Below, piece after piece: positions 9,222-17,814 of a DNA stretch of 64,000 bases. The notes beneath the pieces are model-generated. The model made no database searches. It had not been told where the DNA came from and saw only the letters and a program-made list of their open reading frames with translations. Every line of letters starts with the position of its first letter. Position 1 is the first letter of the stretch. Source of the stretch: Fictibacillus norfolkensis (GTDB lineage: Bacteria > Bacillota > Bacilli > Bacillales > Fictibacillaceae); assembly GCF_014836645.1 (NCBI RefSeq), contig NZ_JACSQM010000002.1:496001-560000 (forward strand), given 5' to 3'. Made by a program: the position numbers and the translations under genes.

Positions 9222-9809
9222 ATGATAAAAAAATGGGTAATTACAGGGGCTCTAGCGTTAGGATTGCTCGTTTCTGCTCCCGTTAGTGGATTTGCAGCAA
9301 TGGGGGATCACACTCTCCGACCGGGTACTTGGGACAATGACGTATATGAACTTCAAGGAAAATTAAAAGCGCTAGGATTCTATGATTTTGCTGTTACAAC
9401 AGGCTATTATGGTCCCGTTACTAAACAAGCCGTAACAGACTATCAACGAGCTAAGAACTTATCAGTAGACGGTATTGCTGGACCTCAAACGTTTAACAGC
9501 ATTCAAAATAACGTTACAAAAAAGAGTATGACTGTTGCTGCGACTGCCTATACGGCAAGTTGTGAAGGGTGCAGCGGCACAACTTTCAATGGTACAAATC
9601 TAAAAGAAATTCCTTATGCAAAAGTAATCGCTGTTGATCCAAACGTTATTCCTATCGGATCTGTTGTTTATGTTCCTGGTTATGGTTATGCTGTGGCTGA
9701 CGATACCGGTGGTGGAATCAATGGTAAAGAGATCGATGTATTTATGAAAAACTATTCTGATGCCGTTAATTGGGGAAGAAAAAGCGTAAATATTACAATT
9801 TTAAACTAA
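9222..9809 (+). CDS. Secreted PG-binding/3D-domain protein (cell-wall hydrolase-like)
   Basis: A 195-residue exported protein. A signal peptide (MIKK, hydrophobic core, cleavage after about residue 26 at FAA) is followed by a peptidoglycan-binding type 1 domain (WDNDVYELQGKLKALGFYD to VDGIAGPQT, about 35-90). A 3D domain at about 105-195 contains its three conserved aspartates (AVDPNVIP, ADDTGG, EIDVF). 3D domains resemble MltA lytic transglycosylases and occur in Bacillus wall enzymes such as YocH. AGGAGGAG precedes the ATG at 9222; the frame upstream of it is leader. A TATAAT lies at 9167-9172. It stands alone and ends in a strong terminator. Confidence 0.88.
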   Translation: MIKKWVITGALALGLLVSAPVSGFAAMGDHTLRPGTWDNDVYELQGKLKALGFYDFAVTTGYYGPVTKQAVTDYQRAKNLSVDGIAGPQTFNSIQNNVTKKSMTVAATAYTASCEGCSGTTFNGTNLKEIPYAKVIAVDPNVIPIGSVVYVPGYGYAVADDTGGGINGKEIDVFMKNYSDAVNWGRKSVNITILN

Positions 9810-9844
9810 ATGAGATGATGACACAGTACCTCATCTATTCTTCG

Positions 9845-9878
9845 CTCACAGCTTTAAAATAAGCTGTGAGTTTTTTTT
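9845..9878 (+). terminator. Intrinsic terminator
   Basis: A ten-bp stem CTCACAGCTT with a six-base loop is followed by eight T residues. Confidence 0.92.
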
Positions 9879-9974
9879 ATGTTTACATAAATTTCAAAAA
9901 TATTACATTTTTTATTTTCTAAATATTATAATAATGATAAAGTTAAATTAACATTTTTGAGAGGATGTACATAC

Positions 9975-10922
9975 ATGAATATGAAGAATCAGATGATGAT
10001 TATTAAAAATGCAATAGCTGAAGTGTTAACAGGAAAAGAAGAACTTGTTGAACTAACGATGATATCGATTGTCAATAAAGGTCATTTATTATTAGAAGAT
10101 GTTCCTGGAACAGGAAAAACTGTGCTTGCTAAAAGTCTTGCTCGATTAATTGGAGGAGAATTTAAAAGAATTCAGTTCACCCCAGATATCCTTCCAGCTG
10201 ATATCACCGGTATACAGTTCTTTCATCCGAAGCATCAAGAGTTTGAGCTGCGTCCCGGTCCGGTTATGACTAACATCTTATTAGCAGATGAAATTAACCG
10301 TGCGACACCTCGAGCTCAATCCAGTCTATTAGAAGTGATGGAAGAAAGACAGGTTACGATTGATGGTGAAACCCTTCCCCTTCCGTCTCCTTTCTTAGTT
10401 TTAGCAACACAGAACCCTATTGAATCTCACGGAACATTCCCCCTTCCTGAGGCCCAACTTGATCGTTTTTTTATGAAACTGCCGTCTGGCTTTCCAAACT
10501 ACGATCAAGAAAAAGAAATGCTTCACATGTATCGTAAAAATAACCCACAAGATTCTTTAGAACCTGTCTTCACTTTAGAAGATTTATTAGTCATGCAAGA
10601 AGAAGTAAAGCACATTCATGTTAGTGATAGTGTTGAGAATTATTTACTATCCATCGTTCATGCGACCCGCAGTCATGAATTTATTGAGAATGGTGTGTCT
10701 CCTCGTGGCACCCTTGCTTTCATGAGAGCTGCTCAAGGCGCTGCTTATGTACAAGGAAGAACTTTCGTTACTCCAGACGATGTCCAATTCGTAGCACCTT
10801 ATGTATTAACTCACCGACTCGTATTGACGATGGAAGGGACGATGAGAAAAACGAAAGACCAAGTGTTGAAAGAGATCCTTGAGGCTATTATTGTCCCTGT
10901 AGAGTCTGAGGCAGGTAGATAA
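9975..10922 (+). CDS. MoxR-family AAA+ ATPase
   Basis: A 315-residue AAA+ protein with Walker A VPGTGKT (43-49), Walker B LLADEINRA, sensor-like ATQNP and the VSPRGTLAFMRAAQ segment of sensor 2. MoxR ATPases act as chaperone-like motors that mature or insert partner proteins, usually with an adjacent DUF58/VWA protein. GAGAGGATG lies eight bases before the ATG at 9975, which is preferred over the in-frame TTG at 9957. It is first in an operon with the DUF58 and membrane-protein genes, with one base between it and the next gene. B. subtilis has the equivalent cluster yeaC-yeaD-yebA. Confidence 0.92.
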   Translation: MNMKNQMMIIKNAIAEVLTGKEELVELTMISIVNKGHLLLEDVPGTGKTVLAKSLARLIGGEFKRIQFTPDILPADITGIQFFHPKHQEFELRPGPVMTNILLADEINRATPRAQSSLLEVMEERQVTIDGETLPLPSPFLVLATQNPIESHGTFPLPEAQLDRFFMKLPSGFPNYDQEKEMLHMYRKNNPQDSLEPVFTLEDLLVMQEEVKHIHVSDSVENYLLSIVHATRSHEFIENGVSPRGTLAFMRAAQGAAYVQGRTFVTPDDVQFVAPYVLTHRLVLTMEGTMRKTKDQVLKEILEAIIVPVESEAGR

Positions 10923-10923
10923 C

Positions 10924-12141
10924 ATGCAATGGAACAGCGAGGTATGGATTAAATCCATCTTTCGGGCCTTAGTTATTTTCAGCCCATTAATACTTCTGAT
11001 AGGTTTTTATCGTAATATTCCATTTCTGTTTTTATTAGGACTTGCGATCATTTTTTTGTATGGAACGTTATTGCTGCAATCTAGGTCAGCAACAAGGGAG
11101 ATTGTTTTAGATACTACAAAACAAGTTCATCGTTTGTTTCCTGGTGATACGGATCAGTTCTATGTAAAACTTCTTCATAAGGGAAGATGGCCTTCTTATA
11201 GAGGCGAACTCATCTTCACACATCGAGCACCTATATCTGTAACAGGAGATGTTGAGTCGAACAGCACTGCAAAAGGAAGAATTGAAGTTAAACGTCATTT
11301 TGCGCTCTATCGTCAAACATCATTTACACAAATAGTTCCGTTTACTGCTACAAGAAGAGGAACAACAAGAATTTCTAATCTGACACTGCAGGTACAAGAT
11401 CCTCTTTCATTGAGTGGTCAAGCATTGGCTTATAACGGTATATTTCCAACAGAAATTGTCGTTTACCCGAGGCCACTCCCTGTTCAACGCATTGAGCATC
11501 TGTTTTCTCAAGGCAGCGGTGAAGCTGTAAGACCTTTTGCTTTATTTGAGAACGTGTCTCTTCCTGCAGGTAACCGAGATTATTCTCCAGGAGATTCTTT
11601 TCATAAAATACATTGGAAAGCTACAGCACGCTCAGGCTCGCTTCAAACGAAAGTTTTTGAAAAAACAGTTGTCTATCACTGGACATTTGTTTATACGATA
11701 CTCCCTGATCATAAAGAGATGAAATCTCTTGAGGATATGGAGAACGAGATCAGTCATTTGGCATACATGTGTCAGTTTGCGGCGGAAAAAGGAATACCTT
11801 TTGAAGTATACATTAACTTTAAAGTCCCTGGCCCGATGGGAATGTATCATATACCAACCGGGAGCGGAGCGGTTCACTTAAGCAGTATCCTTGAAGGTTT
11901 GGCAAGAATTGATCGTTCCAATGTCATCGTGAAACCTCAGATCATGTGGAATAAGATGGATCGTAATTTTGTTGGTACGAGTCCGTTCGTCATCTTTTTA
12001 GGTCATATTCCTACCGATCCGCATTCTCAGATCTTGATTAAGAAATGGTCTAGATCAGGTGGAAGAACCTTTTATGTCGAGCATAACGAAGAACATGCCT
12101 TGCTGATGCCATACCTTTCATTGGAGGTCGCTTCATGCTAA
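10924..12141 (+). CDS. DUF58 domain protein (YeaD-like)
   Basis: A 405-residue protein with two hydrophobic segments at about residues 13-45 and a long cytoplasmic or surface region. It contains the DUF58 core (SGEAVRPFALFENVSLPAGNRDYSPGDSFHKIHWKATARSG; the segment R.Y..GD....I.WK.TAR is the family hallmark). DUF58 proteins are the usual partners of MoxR ATPases. It starts one base after the moxR stop and its end overlaps the next gene by seven bases, so the three are almost certainly translated from one mRNA. Confidence 0.88.
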   Translation: MQWNSEVWIKSIFRALVIFSPLILLIGFYRNIPFLFLLGLAIIFLYGTLLLQSRSATREIVLDTTKQVHRLFPGDTDQFYVKLLHKGRWPSYRGELIFTHRAPISVTGDVESNSTAKGRIEVKRHFALYRQTSFTQIVPFTATRRGTTRISNLTLQVQDPLSLSGQALAYNGIFPTEIVVYPRPLPVQRIEHLFSQGSGEAVRPFALFENVSLPAGNRDYSPGDSFHKIHWKATARSGSLQTKVFEKTVVYHWTFVYTILPDHKEMKSLEDMENEISHLAYMCQFAAEKGIPFEVYINFKVPGPMGMYHIPTGSGAVHLSSILEGLARIDRSNVIVKPQIMWNKMDRNFVGTSPFVIFLGHIPTDPHSQILIKKWSRSGGRTFYVEHNEEHALLMPYLSLEVASC

Positions 12142-13340
12142 AGAAAAATCAGCAGTTTTCTCTTTATGGATTGAACGTAACCTTTGATGCGATGCTAGTT
12201 TTTATAATCATGACCATTTTTACAGCGGGGGCAACTTGGCTTGAATTCGTATGGTTCACGTCAAATCTCATTCCAATTATTGCGTTAAGCGGAGCTTTAT
12301 ACCTTTACAAACCGAACTTAAATAAAATCACACTTCTTGCTGTTGTGATCTTATCATCGCTGTTGTTTTGGTATATGACTTCTTCTCTCCTATTATCCAT
12401 TCTGATCTCAATCGTCCTTATGTGGAGAAGCGCAGAAAATTGGAATGATCCTTTCAAGACAGATCTTGAATTAATTTTTGGTCTTGGTGCCGTTTTAACA
12501 TTGGTCCTCTCTCTCTTTTTTAAAGATGGCTACACCGTCATCTATGGAGCTATCTGGACACAATTCATGCTCATGTTGCTCATTAAAATGACTCTGCACT
12601 ATATTAAGAATGATTCTATTCGGATCGTAATGAAGGATTTTGCTGTTCCCTTAACGCTAGTTGGGTTAAGCGGGGTGATCCTTGCTGTATTAGGACCTTT
12701 AAAACAACTAATTTATTGGATTCTAGACGGTGTATTCTTCATTTTGTATTATATTTTGGCGGTTCCTCTTTGGAAGTTATTTTCGCTTCTTCCCCCATTA
12801 ATCCAAACACTTAAACAATTGCTTAAAACGGAAGAAGGCGGAAAGATGAAATTGGGTAATAAGACAGAGGATATAGTAGAACAGCGTCCTGAAACACTTG
12901 CGGAATCTCCGATGCTTCTATACACGACCATAGCGCTACTTATCATCATCGTCATATTCTTTCTTTGGAAAAAAAGGAATGTATTCAACAATCAATCCAG
13001 CTTATTGCTTAACGGGAACATTTCAGTTCTTGATAGTTCATATGCGAACAGCCAGTTGACCGGCAAGAAAAGATGGCTTCAGTCCAAAGACAGGACTAGG
13101 AAGAAATTTTTACAATTCGAAAAAGTAATGGATAAGAAGGGATTCGGAAGAGAGCCTGGTGAATCTGCGGTGAACTGGTTTCTAAGACTTGAACTGTGGG
13201 GAAAGGATGCAGATTCTGTTTTAGCTGCTTACGAAAAAGTACGTTACGGTGAAGAGAGCATTTCTGATGAGGAGTACAAACAGTATGTAAGTGCATTGAA
13301 AAAATTTGAGAAGTTGGATCACTTGAAGAAGCCGAAATAA
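12135..13340 (+). CDS. Multi-pass membrane protein with DUF4129-like C-terminus
   Basis: A 401-residue protein with about seven to eight hydrophobic segments in residues 15-235, a charged linker, one more transmembrane segment near 268-285 and a soluble tail containing GREPGESAVNWFLRLE. Position and tail fit the third gene of MoxR-DUF58 operons (YebA). YebA-type proteins are much longer because they carry a transglutaminase-like domain, which is absent here. TTGGAGG precedes the ATG, which lies inside the end of the DUF58 gene. Role unknown. Confidence 0.75.
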   Translation: MLKKNQQFSLYGLNVTFDAMLVFIIMTIFTAGATWLEFVWFTSNLIPIIALSGALYLYKPNLNKITLLAVVILSSLLFWYMTSSLLLSILISIVLMWRSAENWNDPFKTDLELIFGLGAVLTLVLSLFFKDGYTVIYGAIWTQFMLMLLIKMTLHYIKNDSIRIVMKDFAVPLTLVGLSGVILAVLGPLKQLIYWILDGVFFILYYILAVPLWKLFSLLPPLIQTLKQLLKTEEGGKMKLGNKTEDIVEQRPETLAESPMLLYTTIALLIIIVIFFLWKKRNVFNNQSSLLLNGNISVLDSSYANSQLTGKKRWLQSKDRTRKKFLQFEKVMDKKGFGREPGESAVNWFLRLELWGKDADSVLAAYEKVRYGEESISDEEYKQYVSALKKFEKLDHLKKPK

Positions 13341-13355
13341 GATGGCTTCTTTTTT
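13325..13355 (+). terminator. Intrinsic terminator overlapping the operon's last codons
   Basis: The stem AGAAGCC/GGCTTCT begins within the final codons of the membrane protein gene and ends in six T residues. Confidence 0.75.
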
Positions 13356-13430
13356 CTGTTCATACCGCCTCATTTAATATAGACTAATAATATATAATTA
13401 GTCGGATTTCTTGCATACAAGGAGGATATT

Positions 13431-14360
13431 ATGACAAAGAAAATATATGTGATTCATGAGAATAGCGAATGGACTGCCCCATTATTCCAACGCTTTGAAG
13501 AGCTCGGTCTTCCTTATGAAGATTGGCATATGAGAAAAGGACATATTGACCTGACAGAGGCTCCACCACAAGGTATATTTTATAACCGAATGAGCGCATC
13601 GTCTCATACGAGAGGACACAGATATGCACCTGAATATACATCAGCGGTACTAACCTGGCTTGAGAGCTATGGTCGTAAAGTATTTAACGACTCAAGAGCG
13701 CTTCAGCTCGAGATCAGTAAAGTGAAACAATACAGCGCATTAAAAGCATTTCATATACCTGTTCCACGAACGATTGCGGCTTACGGAAAAGATGAACTGC
13801 TACGCGCTGCAACGAAATTTAACGGCTCTTTCATCACGAAACACAACCGTGCGGGTAAAGGTCTCGGCGTTCAATTGTTCCAAACACAGAATGCACTAGA
13901 AGCTTATGTACAATCGGAAAATTTTGATGAATCCATCGACGGAATCACTCTTTTGCAAGATTATATCGAAGCACCAGAACCTTATATCGTGCGCTGCGAA
14001 TTTATTGGCGGCAAATTTTTATATGCCGTTCAAGTAGATACTTCTGATGGATTCGAACTTTGTCCAGCTGACGCTTGCCAGATCGGTGATCAGTTCTGTC
14101 CGATTACAGATCTGCCAGAGAATCTAACACCAAAGTTTAAGATTCTTAAAGACTTTGTTCTTCCAAATCAAGAAAGTTATGAAGCGTTCTTAGATGCAAA
14201 TGGCATTACATTTGCCGGTATTGAGATCATTACGGACAAGAGTGGAAACGTATATGCGTATGATGTAAACACGAATACGAACTACAACCGTGATGCTGAA
14301 GCAGAAGCAAACATATATGGCATGCAGGCGATCGCGGAGTTTTTAAGTAAAGAATTATAA
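13431..14360 (+). CDS. ATP-grasp ligase (RimK/glutathione synthetase-like)
   Basis: A 309-residue protein of the ATP-grasp fold. An N-terminal pre-ATP-grasp region is followed by SFITKHNRAGKGLGVQLF (lysine and glycine-rich loop that closes over ATP), a central domain and the metal-binding segment YAYDVNTNTNYN near residue 285. Such enzymes join a carboxylate to an amine through an acyl phosphate; RimK-type members add glutamate or make peptide-like bonds. The substrate cannot be told from sequence or from its solitary position. AAGGAGG precedes the ATG and a strong hairpin follows the stop. Confidence 0.75.
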   Translation: MTKKIYVIHENSEWTAPLFQRFEELGLPYEDWHMRKGHIDLTEAPPQGIFYNRMSASSHTRGHRYAPEYTSAVLTWLESYGRKVFNDSRALQLEISKVKQYSALKAFHIPVPRTIAAYGKDELLRAATKFNGSFITKHNRAGKGLGVQLFQTQNALEAYVQSENFDESIDGITLLQDYIEAPEPYIVRCEFIGGKFLYAVQVDTSDGFELCPADACQIGDQFCPITDLPENLTPKFKILKDFVLPNQESYEAFLDANGITFAGIEIITDKSGNVYAYDVNTNTNYNRDAEAEANIYGMQAIAEFLSKEL

Positions 14361-14362
14361 GA

Positions 14363-14400
14363 AAAAGGTGAGGGTCATCTCAAATATGCCCTCACCTTTT
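14363..14400. terminator. Bidirectional intrinsic terminator
   Basis: A 12-bp stem AAAAGGTGAGGG with its complement CCCTCACCTTTT sits between convergent genes. A and T tracts on both sides allow use in either direction. Confidence 0.88.
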
Positions 14401-14409
14401 ATTAAGTTA

Positions 14410-15333
14410 CTAGGTATGATCTACAACTGTAGGAGTCTGATTTAAACTCTCCCATAGATAATACGTGATATATGTACGCCACGGTGTCCAATCCTGCGCA
14501 AGCACCCTTACCTCTTCTTCTGATGGTTGCTCAGTTAGCTTCCAAACTTGACGGATGGCATTTCTTAATCCAATATCTGCAGCAGGCAGTACATCAGTTC
14601 TTCCCATACCAAATATTAAAAGACATTCAATCGTCCATTTCCCTATCCCTCTTATAGGCAACAGCGTTTTCATCACTTCTTCATCTGACATACTCCATAA
14701 GCTTTCAAAATCAATAGTTCCGTCTGAGATCAGCTTTGCCAGATCGATGATATACTCTGCTTTTCTCTGACTGAATTGAAGCTCGCGAAGGTCTTCATAC
14801 TTAAGTTTTGAGACAGATGTAGGAGTTGGAAAGACTTGATATGTATTTCCTTCTACCTCCACCTTATCTCCAGCAAACTCAATCAGCCGTTCGGTCAAGG
14901 TTCCAGCAAAAGTTAAATTTACTTGTTGACCGATAATAATTTTTACAATGGATTCAAACAAGTCAGTGTCTGTAAGAAGTTTTAATCCTTTAAAACGTTG
15001 TAGCACTCCAACCAATTTCTCGTGTTCACAAAAGTGGTCATAAAGAGGTGACAGATCAACTTCAGTTGAAAACAGTTGTTGAATTTTTTTCTTAACTGCA
15101 TCTTCAGATATTGAACCATTTAAAGGTATTGCCTTACAGTTCAGAACAGGGCTGGTAACAGTTCCGTTCCATACTACTTTTACAAAGCAAGAAGTTTCTT
15201 CTATCCTGATTATTTTTTCGTATTCTGTAAATTGTTCATTGAGTTTTAAGACATGAGTTTTCCCTGTAACCGTGAGTCGCTGCATCATCTTTTGAAAATC
15301 AAACGGTGGTTTAGGCTCTATTACAAACTTCAT
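14410..15333 (-). CDS. DNA-3-methyladenine glycosylase (AlkA-type HhH-GPD)
   Basis: A 307-residue base-excision repair glycosylase. An AlkA-like N-terminal domain precedes the helix-hairpin-helix LLPIRGIGKWTIECLL, followed by the GPD segment VLPAADIGLRNAI, which supplies the catalytic aspartate. It should remove alkylated purines from DNA. AAAGGATG lies before the ATG at 15333; earlier in-frame ATGs overlap the upstream gene and are less likely. It follows the 61-residue membrane protein gene by 16 bases and is probably co-transcribed with it. B. subtilis YfjP is a plausible relative. Confidence 0.88.
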   Translation of the reverse strand: MKFVIEPKPPFDFQKMMQRLTVTGKTHVLKLNEQFTEYEKIIRIEETSCFVKVVWNGTVTSPVLNCKAIPLNGSISEDAVKKKIQQLFSTEVDLSPLYDHFCEHEKLVGVLQRFKGLKLLTDTDLFESIVKIIIGQQVNLTFAGTLTERLIEFAGDKVEVEGNTYQVFPTPTSVSKLKYEDLRELQFSQRKAEYIIDLAKLISDGTIDFESLWSMSDEEVMKTLLPIRGIGKWTIECLLIFGMGRTDVLPAADIGLRNAIRQVWKLTEQPSEEEVRVLAQDWTPWRTYITYYLWESLNQTPTVVDHT

Positions 15334-15349
15334 ACTTATACATCCTTTC

Positions 15350-15535
15350 TTATGAACGCTCCTTACCTTCCTCATTTCCTTTATCTTTATTTTCATTTTT
15401 TAGATATGGATTGTCGTCCAACTGATCGACCGTATGTTTATAGGAATACCCTTTTGTAATGGCAGCCGCAAAAATAATGACGACGAAGATAATGATAACG
15501 AGGGTAATTAGGATTGAAATGGTTAATGTGCTCAT
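15350..15535 (-). CDS. YtzI-like small membrane protein
   Basis: A 61-residue protein with one N-terminal transmembrane helix (about residues 5-27) followed by KGYSYKHTVDQLDDNPYL and a charged, lysine/glutamate-rich tail. The YKHTVD..DDNPYL pattern is what I associate with YtzI-family proteins; this is from memory and the function is unknown. AAGGAG is placed eight bases before the ATG, which supports a real gene. It heads the pair with the DNA glycosylase. Confidence 0.75.
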   Translation of the reverse strand: MSTLTISILITLVIIIFVVIIFAAAITKGYSYKHTVDQLDDNPYLKNENKDKGNEEGKERS

Positions 15536-15620
15536 ACAGACTCCTTACCAAAACTGATTTTATTTGTATGATAGCACATTTTCCCATGAAGCAAACTTAG
15601 TACTTATCGTGATAGTGCTA

Positions 15621-15659
15621 TGAAAAAAGCAGCTATACCTCTAGTAGGCACAACTGCTT
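15621..15659 (-). terminator. Intrinsic terminator of the nitroreductase gene
   Basis: A 13-bp stem with several G-T pairs (AAGCAG paired to CTGCTT at its base) is followed by six T residues on the minus strand. Confidence 0.8.
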
Positions 15660-15671
15660 AAAAAGCGTGAT

Positions 15672-16280
15672 CTATTTTTCTTCAAATTTATTATGCATTA
15701 CAATCCGATTAAAATCGAAACGTTCTGTAGGCTTAGCAGGACCGTCAGCATATCCTAATGTAATCATCATCACAGGAATGAATCGTTCTGGAATTCCAAG
15801 AGCAGGCACAATAGCAGCATGATCGAATCCTGTCATCGGGCATGAATCAACACCAACTGCTTTAGCAGCAAGCATGAGCTGCATCGCACCGAGTGATGCA
15901 TTTTTAAGTGCTTCTCTTTCGCCAATCGCACGTCCTTGTGAATAGGCAGAGTTGATATTTTTCAATAACATATTTCTTGCTTCTTCTGGCGCTTTTTCAA
16001 ATACTTCTGCAGCTACTTTATCTGCTTCTGTGTCTCCTAAGACTACCACTACAGCTGATGCATCCAGCACATGCTTTTGATTATAAGCAATCGGGAAAAG
16101 TTTATCTTTTTGTTCTTGAGAGGTTACTACAATAAAACGCCAGTGCTGCAGATTCCATGCTGATGGAGCTTTCCCAGCCATCTCAAAAATCTGGTGAAGC
16201 GTTTCGCTCGGGATTTCTTTATCTTTCTGATACAAACGGACAGAAGATCGTTCTTCCATGACTTTAAATGTTTCGTTCAT
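15672..16280 (-). CDS. Nitroreductase family FMN oxidoreductase
   Basis: A 202-residue nitroreductase-fold protein with the FMN phosphate-binding ERSSVRLYQ at the N-terminus, APSAWNLQHWRF (flavin-contacting loop) at about 38-50 and MITLGYADGPAKPTERF near the end. These flavoenzymes reduce nitroaromatics and quinones with NAD(P)H. I chose the ATG at 16280, with AGGGAG eight bases upstream. The azoreductase gene lies just upstream on the same strand. In B. subtilis the equivalent nitroreductase (yodC) and azoreductase (azoR1) are both YodB-controlled electrophile-stress genes, which suggests the same role here. Confidence 0.87.
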   Translation of the reverse strand: MNETFKVMEERSSVRLYQKDKEIPSETLHQIFEMAGKAPSAWNLQHWRFIVVTSQEQKDKLFPIAYNQKHVLDASAVVVVLGDTEADKVAAEVFEKAPEEARNMLLKNINSAYSQGRAIGEREALKNASLGAMQLMLAAKAVGVDSCPMTGFDHAAIVPALGIPERFIPVMMITLGYADGPAKPTERFDFNRIVMHNKFEEK

Positions 16281-16328
16281 TTCTTCCACTCCCTATTCCG
16301 CATTTCTCTAAAATTCTCTATAAATAAA

Positions 16329-16397
16329 GAGGTGCCACGTTTCGTTGACACCTCGTTACTATTCCACCAATTATAGTGGGTTATCAGTTGAAGTCAA
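16329..16397 (-). promoter_or_regulatory. Promoter and leader hairpin of the nitroreductase gene
   Basis: On the minus strand TTGACT (16392-16397), a 16-base spacer and TATAAT (16370-16375) form a strong sigma-A promoter next to the azoreductase stop codon. Just downstream an 11-bp imperfect stem (GAGGTG...CACCTC, 16329-16354) is followed by TTTATTT. It can act as the azoreductase terminator, or as an attenuator in the nitroreductase leader because it lies between promoter and start codon. Confidence 0.75.
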
Positions 16398-16400
16398 AAC

Positions 16401-17045
16401 TTATGCATTGCGTTTAGCTAAGACTAATTCTTTAGCTAATTCTGTAGCTCTTTCTCTTGCATCAGCTAAGATTTCTTCTGCACGATCTGGGGCTGCTGCC
16501 ATACCTTCTGTAAATACATGATGATAATCAGTAATTCCGATGAATGCCATCACACCTTGAAGGTATCCGTTCGTGAACTCAAAAGCTTGAGCAGGACCTT
16601 CAGAATACACACCACCACGAGATTGAACGTGCACGGCAGTCTTTCCGCCTAATAAACCAGCTGGGCCGTTCTCCGTATATTTAAATGTCTTACCTGCCAT
16701 TACTACATTATCGATATACGCTTTAAGCATTGGAGGATAGCTCAAGTTCCACATTGGTGTGTTGAATACATACATGTCTGCTGAAAGGAATTGTTCTAAA
16801 ATTTCTCCCATACGGCTCGTTTTTTCAACTTGTGATGGAGAAAGCTCTAGTCCTGCAGCTAATTTTCCCCAAGCATCTAAAACATCTGCATCGATGAACG
16901 GAATATTCTCTTCATAAAGGTTCACCGTCTCAATTTCTACGTTTTCATTTTGGTTAGAAAGTTCGTTTAAAAAGTGACGCCCTAAGCGAAGTCCGAACGA
17001 TTGATCCATTGGTTTTGGGTTTGAATTAATATAAAGTACTTTCAT
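16401..17045 (-). CDS. azoR: FMN-dependent NADH-azoreductase
   Basis: A 214-residue flavodoxin-like fold protein of the AzoR family. It has the FMN-binding start INSNPKPMDQSFGLRLG, the MWNLSYPPMLKAYIDNVV loop (about 97-114) and SRGGVYSEGP (about 142-151), all typical of the family. It reduces quinones, and azo dyes, by two-electron transfer from NADH, which prevents radical formation. AAGGAGAG precedes the ATG. A near-consensus promoter lies upstream. Next to it, on the same strand, is a nitroreductase with its own promoter. Confidence 0.92.
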   Translation of the reverse strand: MKVLYINSNPKPMDQSFGLRLGRHFLNELSNQNENVEIETVNLYEENIPFIDADVLDAWGKLAAGLELSPSQVEKTSRMGEILEQFLSADMYVFNTPMWNLSYPPMLKAYIDNVVMAGKTFKYTENGPAGLLGGKTAVHVQSRGGVYSEGPAQAFEFTNGYLQGVMAFIGITDYHHVFTEGMAAAPDRAEEILADARERATELAKELVLAKRNA

Positions 17046-17115
17046 TTTTGTTTCTCTCCTTTTATATCTGTTGTAATTAGTGATTAACTTCTCTTTAGTA
17101 AGTTGATTCCTTTAC

Positions 17116-17175
17116 ATCATAATTCCATAACTTACTTTTGTCAAGCACTAAACTTTTAATTATTATCATAACTTA
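17116..17175 (-). promoter_or_regulatory. azoR promoter with repeated element
   Basis: On the minus strand TTGACA (17139-17144), exactly 17 bases and TATGAT (17116-17121) form a near-consensus sigma-A promoter. The nonamer TAAGTTATG occurs twice, at 17126-17134 in the spacer and at 17167-17175 upstream. These are candidate repressor sites; the regulator is not identified. Confidence 0.75.
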
Positions 17176-17194
17176 TTTTAGTTAGTTTTCCCAT

Positions 17195-17228
17195 TAAAAA
17201 ACGCTTTCTAGCTAATAGCCAGAAAGCG
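17195..17228 (-). terminator. Intrinsic terminator of the DJ-1-like gene
   Basis: An eight-bp stem CGCTTTCT/AGAAAGCG with an extended GGCTATTAGC apex is followed by a run of T residues on the minus strand. Confidence 0.85.
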
Positions 17229-17256
17229 ATAAGGGGGAGCGAAGATCAGCGTTCCG

Positions 17257-17814
17257 TCAAAAGGAACTTGTACCTTTATAAAAATTATATTCTTCCAGGC
17301 CGTCAAAACATTGCAAACGGTCCCCGATCGTTAAACCAAAGTCAATATAAGCATGGCTTTTTGCTGTTAAAATATTTTTATCCTCTACAATCTGCTTTGA
17401 TTGATACGTACCATTCAACCAACTGTTTGTTTTAGCAAATTCATCTTCACGTAAAGACACAGTATATGACCTGCCATTCAATATACCGGCTCGTCCTAAA
17501 ATAACTGCTCCGTTACCAATAGCTGCAATCTTGATATTCTCTCTGTTGAACACTTGCAACAGATGCAGAAGTCTCGGATTTCCTTGTGTGAAAGCTTGTT
17601 TTCCTCCAGGAATAATGAGCATCTCATAATCAATAGGACTAATATTCTTCATCTTAATCGTAGGCTGCATCAGTAAACCACATTCACTAGTAACAGTTCC
17701 TGGCAACAGCGAGAAAGGCAGCACTTCATACTTTTTACCGATAATAGATAAAGTCGTCATTACTTCAACTTCTCTAAATTGTGGATACAAATAGACAAGT
17801 ACTTTCTTTTTCAA
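17257..17814 (-). CDS. DJ-1/PfpI family protein without the nucleophile cysteine
   Basis: A 185-residue protein of the DJ-1/ThiJ/PfpI fold: a Rossmann-like start KVLVYLYPQFREVEV, the LIIPGGKQAF segment at about 66-75 and the elbow IAAIGNGAVILGRAGIL near residue 97. In active members the elbow reads AxCHG; here the cysteine is glycine and the following histidine is asparagine. It cannot be a standard cysteine-dependent glyoxalase, deglycase or amidase. The start is a TTG with GGGTG eight bases upstream; no ATG is available nearby. It is monocistronic. Confidence 0.75.
   Translation of the reverse strand: MKKKVLVYLYPQFREVEVMTTLSIIGKKYEVLPFSLLPGTVTSECGLLMQPTIKMKNISPIDYEMLIIPGGKQAFTQGNPRLLHLLQVFNRENIKIAAIGNGAVILGRAGILNGRSYTVSLREDEFAKTNSWLNGTYQSKQIVEDKNILTAKSHAYIDFGLTIGDRLQCFDGLEEYNFYKGTSSF

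Noticed and set aside
16329..16380. T-box leader before the nitroreductase gene
   Set aside because: A GGTGG is followed by a terminator-like stem, but the region is only about 50 bases long and lacks stem I and the specifier loop.
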